NCBI RefSeq assembly: GCF_001280125.1
Contig: NZ_LGEG01000248.1
Span: 1 to 40,336, forward strand
DNA length: 40,336 nt
Direction: 5' to 3'
From: Streptomyces sp. NRRL F-6492
Lineage (GTDB): Bacteria; Actinomycetota; Actinomycetes; Streptomycetales; Streptomycetaceae
Shown: positions 20,452 to 28,256 of the stretch, one piece after another
Numbering within the stretch: the stretch's first letter is position 1
How the letters are laid out: the number at the start of each line of letters is the position of its first letter
Program-made: the position numbers and the translations under genes
The notes under the pieces: model-generated
What the model saw: the letters and a program-made list of their open reading frames with translations, nothing else
Told to the model about the DNA's origin: nothing
Databases searched by the model: none

Positions 20452-21950
20452 GGGGACTCTCCGGGTGCGGACGGTGCGGTCGGTGCGGATAGTTCGGACG
20501 GTTCGGTCGGTTCGGTCGGTTCGGCGGCGAAGCGGGCGTAGACCTCGGGGCGGGTGCGGCGGAGCCGGTGCGCGAGGAGGAGCCCGAGGAGGAAGACGGC
20601 GGGGGTGGCGGAGAGCAGGACCGCGTTGACGGCGGGCGAGGCCCCGGTGAAGAGGTGGACGTGTCCGACGACGAGGGCGATCGCCCCGGCGAGCAGGACG
20701 AAGGCGGTGACGGGGGCGACGACCGTGCGCAGGACGCCCTCGTCGTGCCGTATCCGGCGGAAGAAGAACGGCACGGCGAGCGCGGCGAGCAGCTGGAGGA
20801 GCATCAGGCCGATCATGCCGGGGGTGTTCACCCAGAGCAGGAGCTGCTGGTACGGGTCGGCGCCGGCGAGCGCGAAGGCGAGGACGACGACGGCGCCGAG
20901 CACGGTCTGGGCGGCCCCGGCGACGTACGGGGAGCGGTGGCGCGGGTGGATCCGGCCGAAGGCCTTCGGCAGGACGCCCTCCTCGGCGAGGGCGAGGGTG
21001 TAGCGGTTGATGGCGTTGTGGAAGGCGAGCAGGGAGGCCAGGACGCTGGTGACGATGAGCAGGTGCATCAGGTCGGCGGCCCAGGATCCGACGTAGGTGG
21101 TGATGGCGGCGAAGAAGAGGCCGCCGGGGTCGGCGGCGGCGGCCCGGACGACCTCGTCCTCGCCGAAGGCCTGGATCACGGTCCACACGACGAAGGCGTA
21201 GAAGAGGCCGAGGAAGGCGACCGCGATGTAGGTGGCGCGGGGGACGGTGCGGACGGGGTCCCGGGCCTCGCGCCGGTAGATGACGGTGGACTCGAAGCCG
21301 GTGAAGGCGGCGAAGGCGAAGGCCAGGACGGCGGCGGTGCCGCCGGTGAGGACGTGGGCGGGGGCGAGGCCGCCGAGGGAGAGGCCGTGGGCCCCGCCGG
21401 CGAGCAGGACGCCGCCGGCGAGGAGGACGAGGATGCCGGTCTCGGCGACCAGGAGGACTCCGAGGACCTTGGCGCCGAAGTCGATGGAGCGGTGACCGCC
21501 GTACCAGACGAGGAGCAGGCCGGCGAGGGAGACGGGCAGCCAGGGGACGTCGTGGCCGAGGGCGGCGGCGGTGTCCGAGGTGGCGGAGCCGAGGAGCCCG
21601 TACACGCCGATCTCCATGCCGTTGTAGCCGAGCATGGCGACGAGGGCGGCGGCGATGCCGACCGGGGTGCCGAGGCCGCGCGCGATGTACGCGTAGAAGG
21701 CGCCGGCGCTGCGGACGTGGCGGCTCATGGTGGTGAAGCCGACGGCGAAGACGGTGAGGGTGAGGCCGGCCAGGAGGTAGCCGACGGGGGCGCCGACGCC
21801 GCCGAGCAGGAGGGCGACGGGGGCGACGCCGGCCATGACGGTGAGGGGGGCGGCGGCCGAGACGACGAAGAAGGAGATGTCGGCGGTGGTGAGGGTGCCG
21901 GTCCTCAGTCCCGGGGGCGCGCCGGGAGCGGGTGGGGCGGGTGCGGACAT
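20361..21950 (-). CDS. APC-family amino acid permease
   Basis: The 529-aa integral membrane protein is an amino acid-polyamine-organocation transporter. TLTTADISFFVVSAAAPLTV opens span 1, and the conserved GFESTVIYRREARDP with TVPRATY marks the APC loop after span 6. About 12 spans are visible. The last 60 residues are unlike the family: AEPTEPTEPSELSAPTAPSAPG is encoded by six 9-bp repeats, and then the frame continues through the start of the amidohydrolase gene, ending at 20361. This tail may be an added extension. ATG at 21950 was used. The gene is divergent from a TetR gene whose intergenic region holds a 21-bp near-palindrome. Confidence 0.88.
   Translation of the reverse strand: MSAPAPPAPGAPPGLRTGTLTTADISFFVVSAAAPLTVMAGVAPVALLLGGVGAPVGYLLAGLTLTVFAVGFTTMSRHVRSAGAFYAYIARGLGTPVGIAAALVAMLGYNGMEIGVYGLLGSATSDTAAALGHDVPWLPVSLAGLLLVWYGGHRSIDFGAKVLGVLLVAETGILVLLAGGVLLAGGAHGLSLGGLAPAHVLTGGTAAVLAFAFAAFTGFESTVIYRREARDPVRTVPRATYIAVAFLGLFYAFVVWTVIQAFGEDEVVRAAAADPGGLFFAAITTYVGSWAADLMHLLIVTSVLASLLAFHNAINRYTLALAEEGVLPKAFGRIHPRHRSPYVAGAAQTVLGAVVVLAFALAGADPYQQLLLWVNTPGMIGLMLLQLLAALAVPFFFRRIRHDEGVLRTVVAPVTAFVLLAGAIALVVGHVHLFTGASPAVNAVLLSATPAVFLLGLLLAHRLRRTRPEVYARFAAEPTEPTEPSELSAPTAPSAPGESPCPHPTSSSSTPVSATPGRPATPPSPSATD
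20469..20522 (-). repeat. Six 9-bp tandem repeats in permease 3' end
   Basis: Six units of GGTCGGTTC type (plus-strand form; variants GGACGGTTC, GGATAGTTC, GGTCGGTGC, GGACGGTGC) lie end to end. On the coding strand they give repeated Glu/Ala-Pro-Thr/Ser triplets. Because the unit is nine bases, slippage changes tail length without breaking the frame. The block ends 18 bases upstream of the amidohydrolase GTG. Confidence 0.75.
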
Positions 21951-22009
21951 GGCTGGGGAGGGCCTTCCGGTGGCGGGTGGCAGGTGTGTCGGGATGTCCG
22001 GCCGGACGT

Positions 22010-22030
22010 AAACCTAAAGGCTTTCGGTTT
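22010..22030. promoter_or_regulatory. 21-bp near-palindrome, candidate TetR operator
   Basis: AAACCTAAAG at 22010-22019 and CTTTCGGTTT at 22021-22030 flank one central G; nine of ten arm positions are complementary. It lies in the 160-bp divergent spacer between the permease and TetR genes. On the minus strand TTGCGC (22036-22031) and TTACGT (22011-22006) flank it and could be a -35/-10 with a slightly long 19-base spacer, so the palindrome would occupy the permease promoter spacer. Confidence 0.55.
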
Positions 22031-22110
22031 GCGCAATGTAGCCTCGGCCCCGACCGTTCGGGAAGACCCGACGGGAATCCGACGGGAACCCGGACAGGAA
22101 GTGACGCCCC

Positions 22111-22719
22111 ATGGGCCGGCCGCGCAGACCCCTCCTCGACCGGGAGCGCATCGCCACCACGGCGCTCGAAGTCGTCGACCAGCAGGGCGAGTTCAGCGTC
22201 CCGCAGATCGCGAAGCGGCTCGGGGTCCAGACGGCCTCCGTCTACCACCACGTCGACGGGCGGGACGGGATCGTGGAGCTCCTCCGCGAGCGGGTGGCCG
22301 CCGCCATCGACGGCGGGACCCTCGACCGGGAGCCCTGGGACGAGGCCCTCGTCGCCTGGGCCCGCTCCTACCGGGCCGCCTTCGCCGCCCACCCGCGCGC
22401 GATCCCGCTCCTCACGACCTCGCCGGTGCGCGCCCCCGAGGTCCTCGCCCAGTACGAGAAGGCCGTCGGCCGGCTGCTCGACGCGGGTTTCGCGCTGCCG
22501 GACGTCATGCCCGTGATCATCGCCCTGGAGAACCTCGTCCTGGGCTCGGCCCTGGACCTGGCCGCCCCCGAGTCGATGTGGGAACTCGCCGACGAGACGG
22601 CCACCCCCCGGCTGGCCCGCGCCCTGGGCGCGGTCCCCGAGGGCCGCGCGAACCAGGCGTTCGAGCTGGCGCTGACGGGGTACCTGGCGCACGTGAGGAC
22701 GCTGCTCGACGCCCCGTAG
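22111..22719 (+). CDS. TetR family transcriptional regulator
   Basis: The 202-aa protein has the N-terminal helix-turn-helix FSVPQIAKRLGVQTASVYHH near residues 28-48 and a C-terminal domain of the TetR_C type (EPWDEALVAWARSYRAAFAAHP). It is divergent from the permease-amidohydrolase pair and probably represses it through the palindrome at 22010-22030. ATG at 22111 has an AGGAAG site nine bases upstream. The last codons and TAG lie in the first copy of a 43-bp tandem repeat shared with the 3' end of glnE. Ligand unknown; a substrate of the permease is a reasonable guess. Confidence 0.85.
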   Translation: MGRPRRPLLDRERIATTALEVVDQQGEFSVPQIAKRLGVQTASVYHHVDGRDGIVELLRERVAAAIDGGTLDREPWDEALVAWARSYRAAFAAHPRAIPLLTTSPVRAPEVLAQYEKAVGRLLDAGFALPDVMPVIIALENLVLGSALDLAAPESMWELADETATPRLARALGAVPEGRANQAFELALTGYLAHVRTLLDAP

Positions 22720-22848
22720 GACCACCGCGCACCGCCCCCGCGGGAGGCGTCACGCCCCGTAGGACCACCGCGCACCGCCCCCGCCGCAGGCGTCACGCCC
22801 CGTAGGACCACCGCGCACCGCCCCCGCGGGAGGCGTCACGCCCCGTAG
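22712..22848. repeat. 43-bp tandem repeat, three copies plus partial
   Basis: Copies lie at 22712-22754, 22755-22797 and 22798-22840, followed by an eight-base partial copy. Copies 1 and 3 are identical; copy 2 differs at two bases. Each unit starts CCCCGTAG, the end of the TetR reading frame with its TAG, and ends GCGTCACG, which on the minus strand with the next CCCCGTAG gives TAC-GGG-GCG-TGA, the last codons and stop of glnE. The repeat therefore duplicated a compact convergent junction. A CCCGCGGG core inside copies 1 and 3 could form short hairpins. Confidence 0.85.
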
Positions 22849-25823
22849 AACAGCTCCTCGACGACCGCCCTGGCCCGGCGGGTGATCCGCCGGTAGTCGT
22901 CGACCATCTCGCCGACGTGGCCCGACTCGTAGCCCAGGTACCTTCCCACCGCCGCGAGTTCGCGCGGCTCGGAGGGGAAGGTGTCGCCGGGGCGGCCGCG
23001 CACCAGCATCACCGCGTTGCGGACGCGGGTGGCCAGGACCCACGCCTCGTCCAGGACCTGCGCCTCCTCGGTGGGGACGAGCCCGGCCGCGTGGGCGGCG
23101 GCGAGCGCCTCGCGGGTACGGGTCGTCCGCAGCCCCGGCTCGGCCCAGCCGTGCCGCATCTGGAGCAGCTGGACCGTCCACTCGACGTCGCTCAGGCCGC
23201 CGCGCCCCAGCTTGGCGTGGAGCGTCGGGTCGGCGCCGCGCGGCAGCCGCTCGGACTCCATCCGGGCCTTGAGGCGGCGGATCTCGCGGACCGCGTCCTC
23301 CCCGAGCCCCTCGGCCGGGTACCGCAGCGGGTCGATCAGCTCGACGAACCGCTCGCCGAGGTCCCGGTCGCCCGCCATGTGCTCGGCGCGCAGCAGCGCC
23401 TGGCTCTCCCAGACGAGCGACCAGCGGCGGTAGTAGGCGGCGTACGACTTCAGGGTGCGGACCATGGGGCCGCTCTTGCCCTCCGGCCTGAGGTCCGCGT
23501 CGATCAGCAACGGCGGGTCGGCGGTGGGCACCTGGAGGAGCCGCCGCATCTCGGTGACCACCCGGTTCGCGGCCCGGGCCGCCTCCTGCTCGTCCACGCC
23601 CTCGCGCGGCTCGTGCACGAACAGCACGTCGGCGTCGGAGCCGTACCCCACCTCGTGGCCGCCGAAGCGGCCCATGCCGATGACCGCGAACCGGGTCGGC
23701 AGCTCCTCGCCCCACTCGGCGCGCACGGCGGCCCGCAGCGCGCCCGCGATCGTGGCCGCGTTGAGGTCGGTGACGGCCTCCCCCACCCGGTCGACGAGCG
23801 CGCCCGGGTCGGGCTCGCGGGGGCTGTCCTCGGTGCCGTACGAGCCGATGAGGTCGGCCGCGGCGGTGCGGAACAGCTCCCGGCGGCGCACCCCGCGCGC
23901 CGCCGCGACCGCCTGCTCGGCGTCGTCCGCGCGCTTGACCGCCGCCAGGACCTCCTGCTCCAGGTGGCCCCGGTCGCGCGGCTTCAGGCCCTCCGGGTCG
24001 CCGAGCAGCGCGACCGCCTCGGGGGCGCGGAGCAGCAGGTCGGGGGCGAGGCGTCCGGCGGAGAGCACCCGGGCGAGGTTCTCCGCGGCGGCCCCCTCGT
24101 CACGCAGCAGCCGCAGGTACCAGGGGGTCTTGCCGAGGGCGTCGGACACCTTGCGGAAGCCGAGGAGCCCGGCGTCCGGGTCGGCCGAGTCCGCGAACCA
24201 GCCGAGCAGCACGGGCAGCAGGGTCCGCTGGATCGCGGCCTTCCGGCTCACCCCGGAGGACAGCGCCTCCAGGTGGCGCAGGGCGGCGGCGGGGTCCGCG
24301 TACCCCAGCGCTTCGAGCCGCTGTCCGGCCGCCTTCGGGCTGAGCCGGGTCTCGCCGGGGGCGAGCTGGGCGACGGCGTCGAGCAGCGGACGGTAGAAGA
24401 TCTTCTCGTGCAGCCGCCGGACGACGGCCGCGTGCCGCCGCCACTCCTTGGTGAGCGCGGCGACCGGGTCGGTGCGCAGGCCGAGGGAGCGGCCGAGGCG
24501 GCGCAGGTCGGTCTCGCCCTCGGGGACGAGGTGGGTGCGGCGCAGCCGGTAGAGCTGGATGCGGTGCTCCATGGCCCGCAGGAAGCGGTACGCCTCGTCC
24601 AGCTGGGCCGCGTCGGCCCGGCCGACGTAGCCGCCGGCGGCGAGGGCCGCGAGCGCGTCGAGGGTGGCGCCGCTGTGCAGGGTGGCGTCGCTGCGGCCGT
24701 GCACCAGCTGGAGGAGCTGGACGGCGAACTCGACGTCCCTGAGGCCGCCGGGGCCGAGCTTCAGCTCGCGGTCGATCTGGGCGGCCGGGATGTTGTCGAC
24801 GACCCGGCGGCGCATCCGCTGCACGTCGGGGACGAAGTTCTCGCGCTCGGCGGCCTGCCAGACGAGCGGCGAGACGGCCTCGATGTACCGGGCGCCGAGC
24901 TCCGGGTCGCCCGCGACCGCGCGTGCCTTCAGGAGCGCCTGGAACTCCCAGGTCTTGGCCCAGCGCTGGTAGTAGGCGAGGTGGGAGGAGAGGGTGCGGA
25001 CGAGGGGGCCGTTGCGGCCCTCGGGGCGCAGGTTGGCGTCGACCGGCCAGATGGTGCCCTCGACGGTGGTCTCGGAGCAGATCCGCATCAGGTGCGAGGC
25101 GAGCCGGGTCGCGGCCTGGATCGCCTTGCCCTCGTCGGCGCCCTCGGCCGGCTCCCCGACGAAGATCACGTCGACGTCGGAGACATAGTTCAGCTCGTGG
25201 CCGCCGCACTTGCCCATCGCGATCACCGCGAGCCGGCACTGGGCGGCGTCGGCGGGCGCGGCGGCCTCGGCGACGGCGAGCGCGGCGCGCAGGGTCGCCG
25301 TCGCCAGGTCGGCCAGCTCGGCGGCGGCCTGGGCGACGTCGGTGGTGCCGCACACGTCACGGGCCGCTATGGCCAGCAGGCAGCGGCGGTAGGCGACCCG
25401 CAGCGAGACCGGGTCGTCGGCGTCGGCGAGCCCCCGCTCGAACTCGGCGATCCCCGGGTGCAGGTCGGTCGCCTCGTACCTGACGAGGGACTCCCAGTCG
25501 CGGGGGTGGCGGGCCAGGTGGTCCCCGAGCGCCTCGGAGGCGCCGAGCACGCCGAGGAGCCGGTCCCGGAAGGGCTTGGCGGAGAGCAGGGTGGTGGTGA
25601 AGGCGTGCCGCTCGGTCTCGGGCTGCGCCTCGACGAGCCGGACCAGGCCGCGCAGGGCGAGGTCGGGGTCGGCGGTGGCGCCGAGGGCGTCGAGGAGGAC
25701 GGAGTCGCCGCGCAGCTCGGACAGCTCGGGCACGTCCAGGAGCCGCTCGGCTCCCGAGGGGTCGGTGAACCCGTGCCGCAGCAGACGTGAGAACGTACTG
25801 CTCCTGCGTCCCGGCACCGTCAT
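22836..25823 (-). CDS. glnE: Glutamine synthetase adenylyltransferase/adenylyl-removing enzyme
   Basis: The 995-aa bifunctional GlnE adds AMP to, or removes it from, a tyrosine of type I glutamine synthetase in response to nitrogen status. Two nucleotidyltransferase modules are visible. The N-terminal deadenylylating one has GKCGGHELNYVSDVDVIFV with D216 and D218. The C-terminal adenylylating one has GMGRFGGHEVGYGSDADVLF with D730 and D732. Each is followed by a helical regulatory domain (GPGGLRDVEFAVQLLQ and RGGLSDVEWTVQLLQ). Length matches actinobacterial GlnE. The frame extends seven codons upstream, but ATG at 25823 has GGAGGG at the right distance and fits the known start MTxPGRRSST. The last codons fall at the edge of the tandem repeat. 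Confidence 0.95.
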   Translation of the reverse strand: MTVPGRRSSTFSRLLRHGFTDPSGAERLLDVPELSELRGDSVLLDALGATADPDLALRGLVRLVEAQPETERHAFTTTLLSAKPFRDRLLGVLGASEALGDHLARHPRDWESLVRYEATDLHPGIAEFERGLADADDPVSLRVAYRRCLLAIAARDVCGTTDVAQAAAELADLATATLRAALAVAEAAAPADAAQCRLAVIAMGKCGGHELNYVSDVDVIFVGEPAEGADEGKAIQAATRLASHLMRICSETTVEGTIWPVDANLRPEGRNGPLVRTLSSHLAYYQRWAKTWEFQALLKARAVAGDPELGARYIEAVSPLVWQAAERENFVPDVQRMRRRVVDNIPAAQIDRELKLGPGGLRDVEFAVQLLQLVHGRSDATLHSGATLDALAALAAGGYVGRADAAQLDEAYRFLRAMEHRIQLYRLRRTHLVPEGETDLRRLGRSLGLRTDPVAALTKEWRRHAAVVRRLHEKIFYRPLLDAVAQLAPGETRLSPKAAGQRLEALGYADPAAALRHLEALSSGVSRKAAIQRTLLPVLLGWFADSADPDAGLLGFRKVSDALGKTPWYLRLLRDEGAAAENLARVLSAGRLAPDLLLRAPEAVALLGDPEGLKPRDRGHLEQEVLAAVKRADDAEQAVAAARGVRRRELFRTAAADLIGSYGTEDSPREPDPGALVDRVGEAVTDLNAATIAGALRAAVRAEWGEELPTRFAVIGMGRFGGHEVGYGSDADVLFVHEPREGVDEQEAARAANRVVTEMRRLLQVPTADPPLLIDADLRPEGKSGPMVRTLKSYAAYYRRWSLVWESQALLRAEHMAGDRDLGERFVELIDPLRYPAEGLGEDAVREIRRLKARMESERLPRGADPTLHAKLGRGGLSDVEWTVQLLQMRHGWAEPGLRTTRTREALAAAHAAGLVPTEEAQVLDEAWVLATRVRNAVMLVRGRPGDTFPSEPRELAAVGRYLGYESGHVGEMVDDYRRITRRARAVVEELFYGA

Positions 25824-26069
25824 TCCGCCGCTCCCTCCGCGCACGTCCGAGCCCCGGGCCGAGCCCGGGGGGATCGAGCCTATCCGGCGCGGGGGGCGGG
25901 AGCGTGCGGGCCTTCGGTTCGCAGCGGATCACACGTGATGTCCCGCACATTGATCGCTTTTCGGGTCCGATGAACCGTATTTCTTGAAAGTCCGTCTTGC
26001 CGACCGCGAGACCCGCTCACCCGTGCGAACGGCGCCCCCGGCACCCCGGGGGCCGTACGCCTGCCCGCC

Positions 26070-26111
26070 CACCTGCCCGTCCGTCCTCTCCACCTGCCCG
26101 TCCGTCCTCTC
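26070..26111 (+). repeat. 21-bp direct duplication in PIG-L leader
   Basis: Two exact copies of a 21-bp unit starting CACCTGCCCGTCCG lie back to back at 26070-26090 and 26091-26111, ending 20 bases before the deacetylase ATG. The segment is pyrimidine-rich and contains no ribosome binding site. Confidence 0.8.
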
Positions 26112-26131
26112 CGAAAGCGCGCCGCCCACCC

Positions 26132-28231
26132 ATGTCTGTCCGCCTCCGCCTCCGCCGCCCCCGCCGTTCCGACCTCCCGTCCCGTCGCGGGACCGCCGTG
26201 ACCGCGGTCACGGCCGCCCTGGTGGGCGGCGCCCTCGCCGGGGTCCTCGCGGTGACGGGCACGCCGGAGGGGCCGGAGGCGCACGCGGCGACGGGCGCGA
26301 AGGCGGGAGGGCCCGCGCGGGGCCGGGCGGCGGCGAAGCCCGTACCGGCCCCGGCCTCCGGCTCCGCCTCGGTGGTGCAGTTCGTCGCGCACCCGGACGA
26401 CGACCTGTTCTTCATGAACCCGGACATATCCCAGTCGCTCCGCTCCGGCAGCCCCCTGGCCTCCGTCTACCTCACCGCGGGCGAGTCGGACGGCGTCAAC
26501 GCGCGCCCGCGCGACGCCGCCGGGACCGCGGCCGACAAGGCGGGCTACGCCGAGGCCCGGCAGAACGGCATCCGCGCCGCGTACGCCGAGATGGCGACGG
26601 GCAGCAGGACCAGCCCCTGGGACCGGGTCGCGATCCCCACGGCCGGCGGCGCGTGGGCCGAGCTGGACACCCTGCGGGCGAAGCCGCACGTCAAGCTGGT
26701 GTGGCTGCAGATACGCGAGGCCGGCTCCATCAGCGGCGACCGCCCGCACAGCCTCAACGGCCTCTGGCACGGCCGTGTGACCGAGCTCGGCTCCCAGCTG
26801 TCCGCCGGCACCCCGGCCACCGCCGACTTCTCGTACAACAAGCGGCAGGTCGTCGCGACCCTGACCGGGCTCCTGGAGCGCTTCCGGCCGACCTTCGTGC
26901 GGATGCAGGACCCGACCCCCGGCACGTACCCGGGGACGGGGACGTACCGGGACCACCAGGACCACCTGTACGGGGCGCGGTTCGTCCAGGAGGCGCTGGC
27001 CCGGTACGCGGAGCGGCCCGGACACCCGCACGTCGGCGTGCAGAACTACCTCGGCTACCCGACCAGCGCGCTGCCGCACACCCTCGACGCCGAGGCGGCG
27101 GGCGCCAAGCTGAAGACCCTGGAGACGTACGCCTGGCTGGACGGGGTCGCGGACTGCGGGACCCTCGCGGGCTGCGGCGACCTGAAGGTGGCCGCGCGGC
27201 CCGCCGGGCGGGGCTGGACCCAGACCGTCCGCTACGCCCGGGGGACCTCCACCTCCTGGGTCCAGCGGGACCCCGGCGGCGGCCTGCGCGCCTTCTCCGT
27301 CCTCGACGGGCGCCTCGCGACCTGGCGGAAGGCGGCGGACGCCGTCGTCTGGCGGGGGCCGGAGCTGCTGCCCGGCGGCGGCCTGGACAGCGGCGTCACC
27401 TCCGTGGCCCTGCCCGACGGCCGGATGTCGGTCTACGGCACCCGGACGGTGCTCGCGGACCGCCCCGCGGACTACCGCCGGGAGGTGGTGACCACCGTGC
27501 AGTCGGCGCCGGGCGGCGCCTTCGGCCCGTGGCGGTCCCTCGGCACCCCCGAGCGGGACGACGCCTCCGGCACCTCGGACATCAGCGCGCCCGCCGTGAC
27601 CGTGGACGGCGGAGGCCGGGCGACCGTGGTCCTGCGGGACAGCGGCCACCGCCTCACCGCCCGCGAGCAGCTCGCCGGCGGGGACTGGGGGCCGTGGCGG
27701 GTCCTCGGCGGCGCGGACGTGCACGGCGACCCGGTGGCGGCGACGGACGCGGGCGGGCGCGGGTACGTCTTCGCGAGCACCCCGAAGACCGTCCTGGCGT
27801 GGGCGCGGCAGCACCCCGGCGGGCCGCTGACGGGCCCGGCGCCGACCGGTCTGCCGGCGACGACGCTGGCGCTGAGCGCGACCCCGTCGCCGGCCGGCGA
27901 CGGGGTGCGGCTCTGGTTCCGCAAGCCGGCCTCGGGCGACCTGCGGAGCGCCGACTTCTCGGGTACGGCCCCGGCGTCCCCGTTCACGGAGCTGCCGGGC
28001 ACCGGGGTGGCCGGCTTCGGCCCGGTGGGCGGCGGCGACGGCCTCCTCGCGGTCCGCTCCCGCACCGGCTTCCTGGCGACGGCGTCGCACGGCGGGACGG
28101 GGAGGACGGGGGCGGGGCCGGTGTGGACCCTGGACCGGTTCCTGTTCGCGGGGGCGCCGGACGCGGGCACGGACGGGGTCGCGGCGATCGGCCTGGACGG
28201 CCGGCTGCACTGGACCCCGGCGGGACGCTGA
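26132..28231 (+). CDS. Secreted PIG-L/LmbE family deacetylase
   Basis: The 699-aa protein has a basic N-terminus and a hydrophobic signal or anchor segment (AVTAVTAALVGGALAGVLAV), then a PIG-L deacetylase domain. Zinc-site residues are visible as AHPDDDLFF (H87, D89, D90) and RDHQDH (H275, H278). The family removes acetyl groups from N-acetylglucosamine-type substrates. From about residue 380 the protein is a beta-rich repeat region with recurring PWR.LG and W.R motifs, similar to lectin or sialidase-like propellers that often follow this domain in secreted actinobacterial enzymes. ATG at 26132 was chosen; the frame runs 45 codons further upstream, but that part is Arg/Pro-rich noncoding-like DNA. 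No Shine-Dalgarno is evident. Substrate unknown; extracellular glycan is an inference. Confidence 0.87.
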   Translation: MSVRLRLRRPRRSDLPSRRGTAVTAVTAALVGGALAGVLAVTGTPEGPEAHAATGAKAGGPARGRAAAKPVPAPASGSASVVQFVAHPDDDLFFMNPDISQSLRSGSPLASVYLTAGESDGVNARPRDAAGTAADKAGYAEARQNGIRAAYAEMATGSRTSPWDRVAIPTAGGAWAELDTLRAKPHVKLVWLQIREAGSISGDRPHSLNGLWHGRVTELGSQLSAGTPATADFSYNKRQVVATLTGLLERFRPTFVRMQDPTPGTYPGTGTYRDHQDHLYGARFVQEALARYAERPGHPHVGVQNYLGYPTSALPHTLDAEAAGAKLKTLETYAWLDGVADCGTLAGCGDLKVAARPAGRGWTQTVRYARGTSTSWVQRDPGGGLRAFSVLDGRLATWRKAADAVVWRGPELLPGGGLDSGVTSVALPDGRMSVYGTRTVLADRPADYRREVVTTVQSAPGGAFGPWRSLGTPERDDASGTSDISAPAVTVDGGGRATVVLRDSGHRLTAREQLAGGDWGPWRVLGGADVHGDPVAATDAGGRGYVFASTPKTVLAWARQHPGGPLTGPAPTGLPATTLALSATPSPAGDGVRLWFRKPASGDLRSADFSGTAPASPFTELPGTGVAGFGPVGGGDGLLAVRSRTGFLATASHGGTGRTGAGPVWTLDRFLFAGAPDAGTDGVAAIGLDGRLHWTPAGR

Positions 28232-28232
28232 G

Positions 28233-28252
28233 CCGGGGCCTTCCGGCCCCGG
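28233..28252. terminator. Hairpin between convergent PIG-L and P450 genes
   Basis: CCGGGGCC at 28233-28240 and GGCCCCGG at 28245-28252 form a perfect 8-bp stem with TTCC loop. It starts two bases after the PIG-L stop and ends four bases before the P450 stop, so it may end transcription from both sides. Confidence 0.6.
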
Positions 28253-28256
28253 GACG

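Noticed and set aside
22712..22848. CRISPR array
   Set aside because: Units abut without spacers and include the stop codons of flanking genes; it is a tandem duplication.
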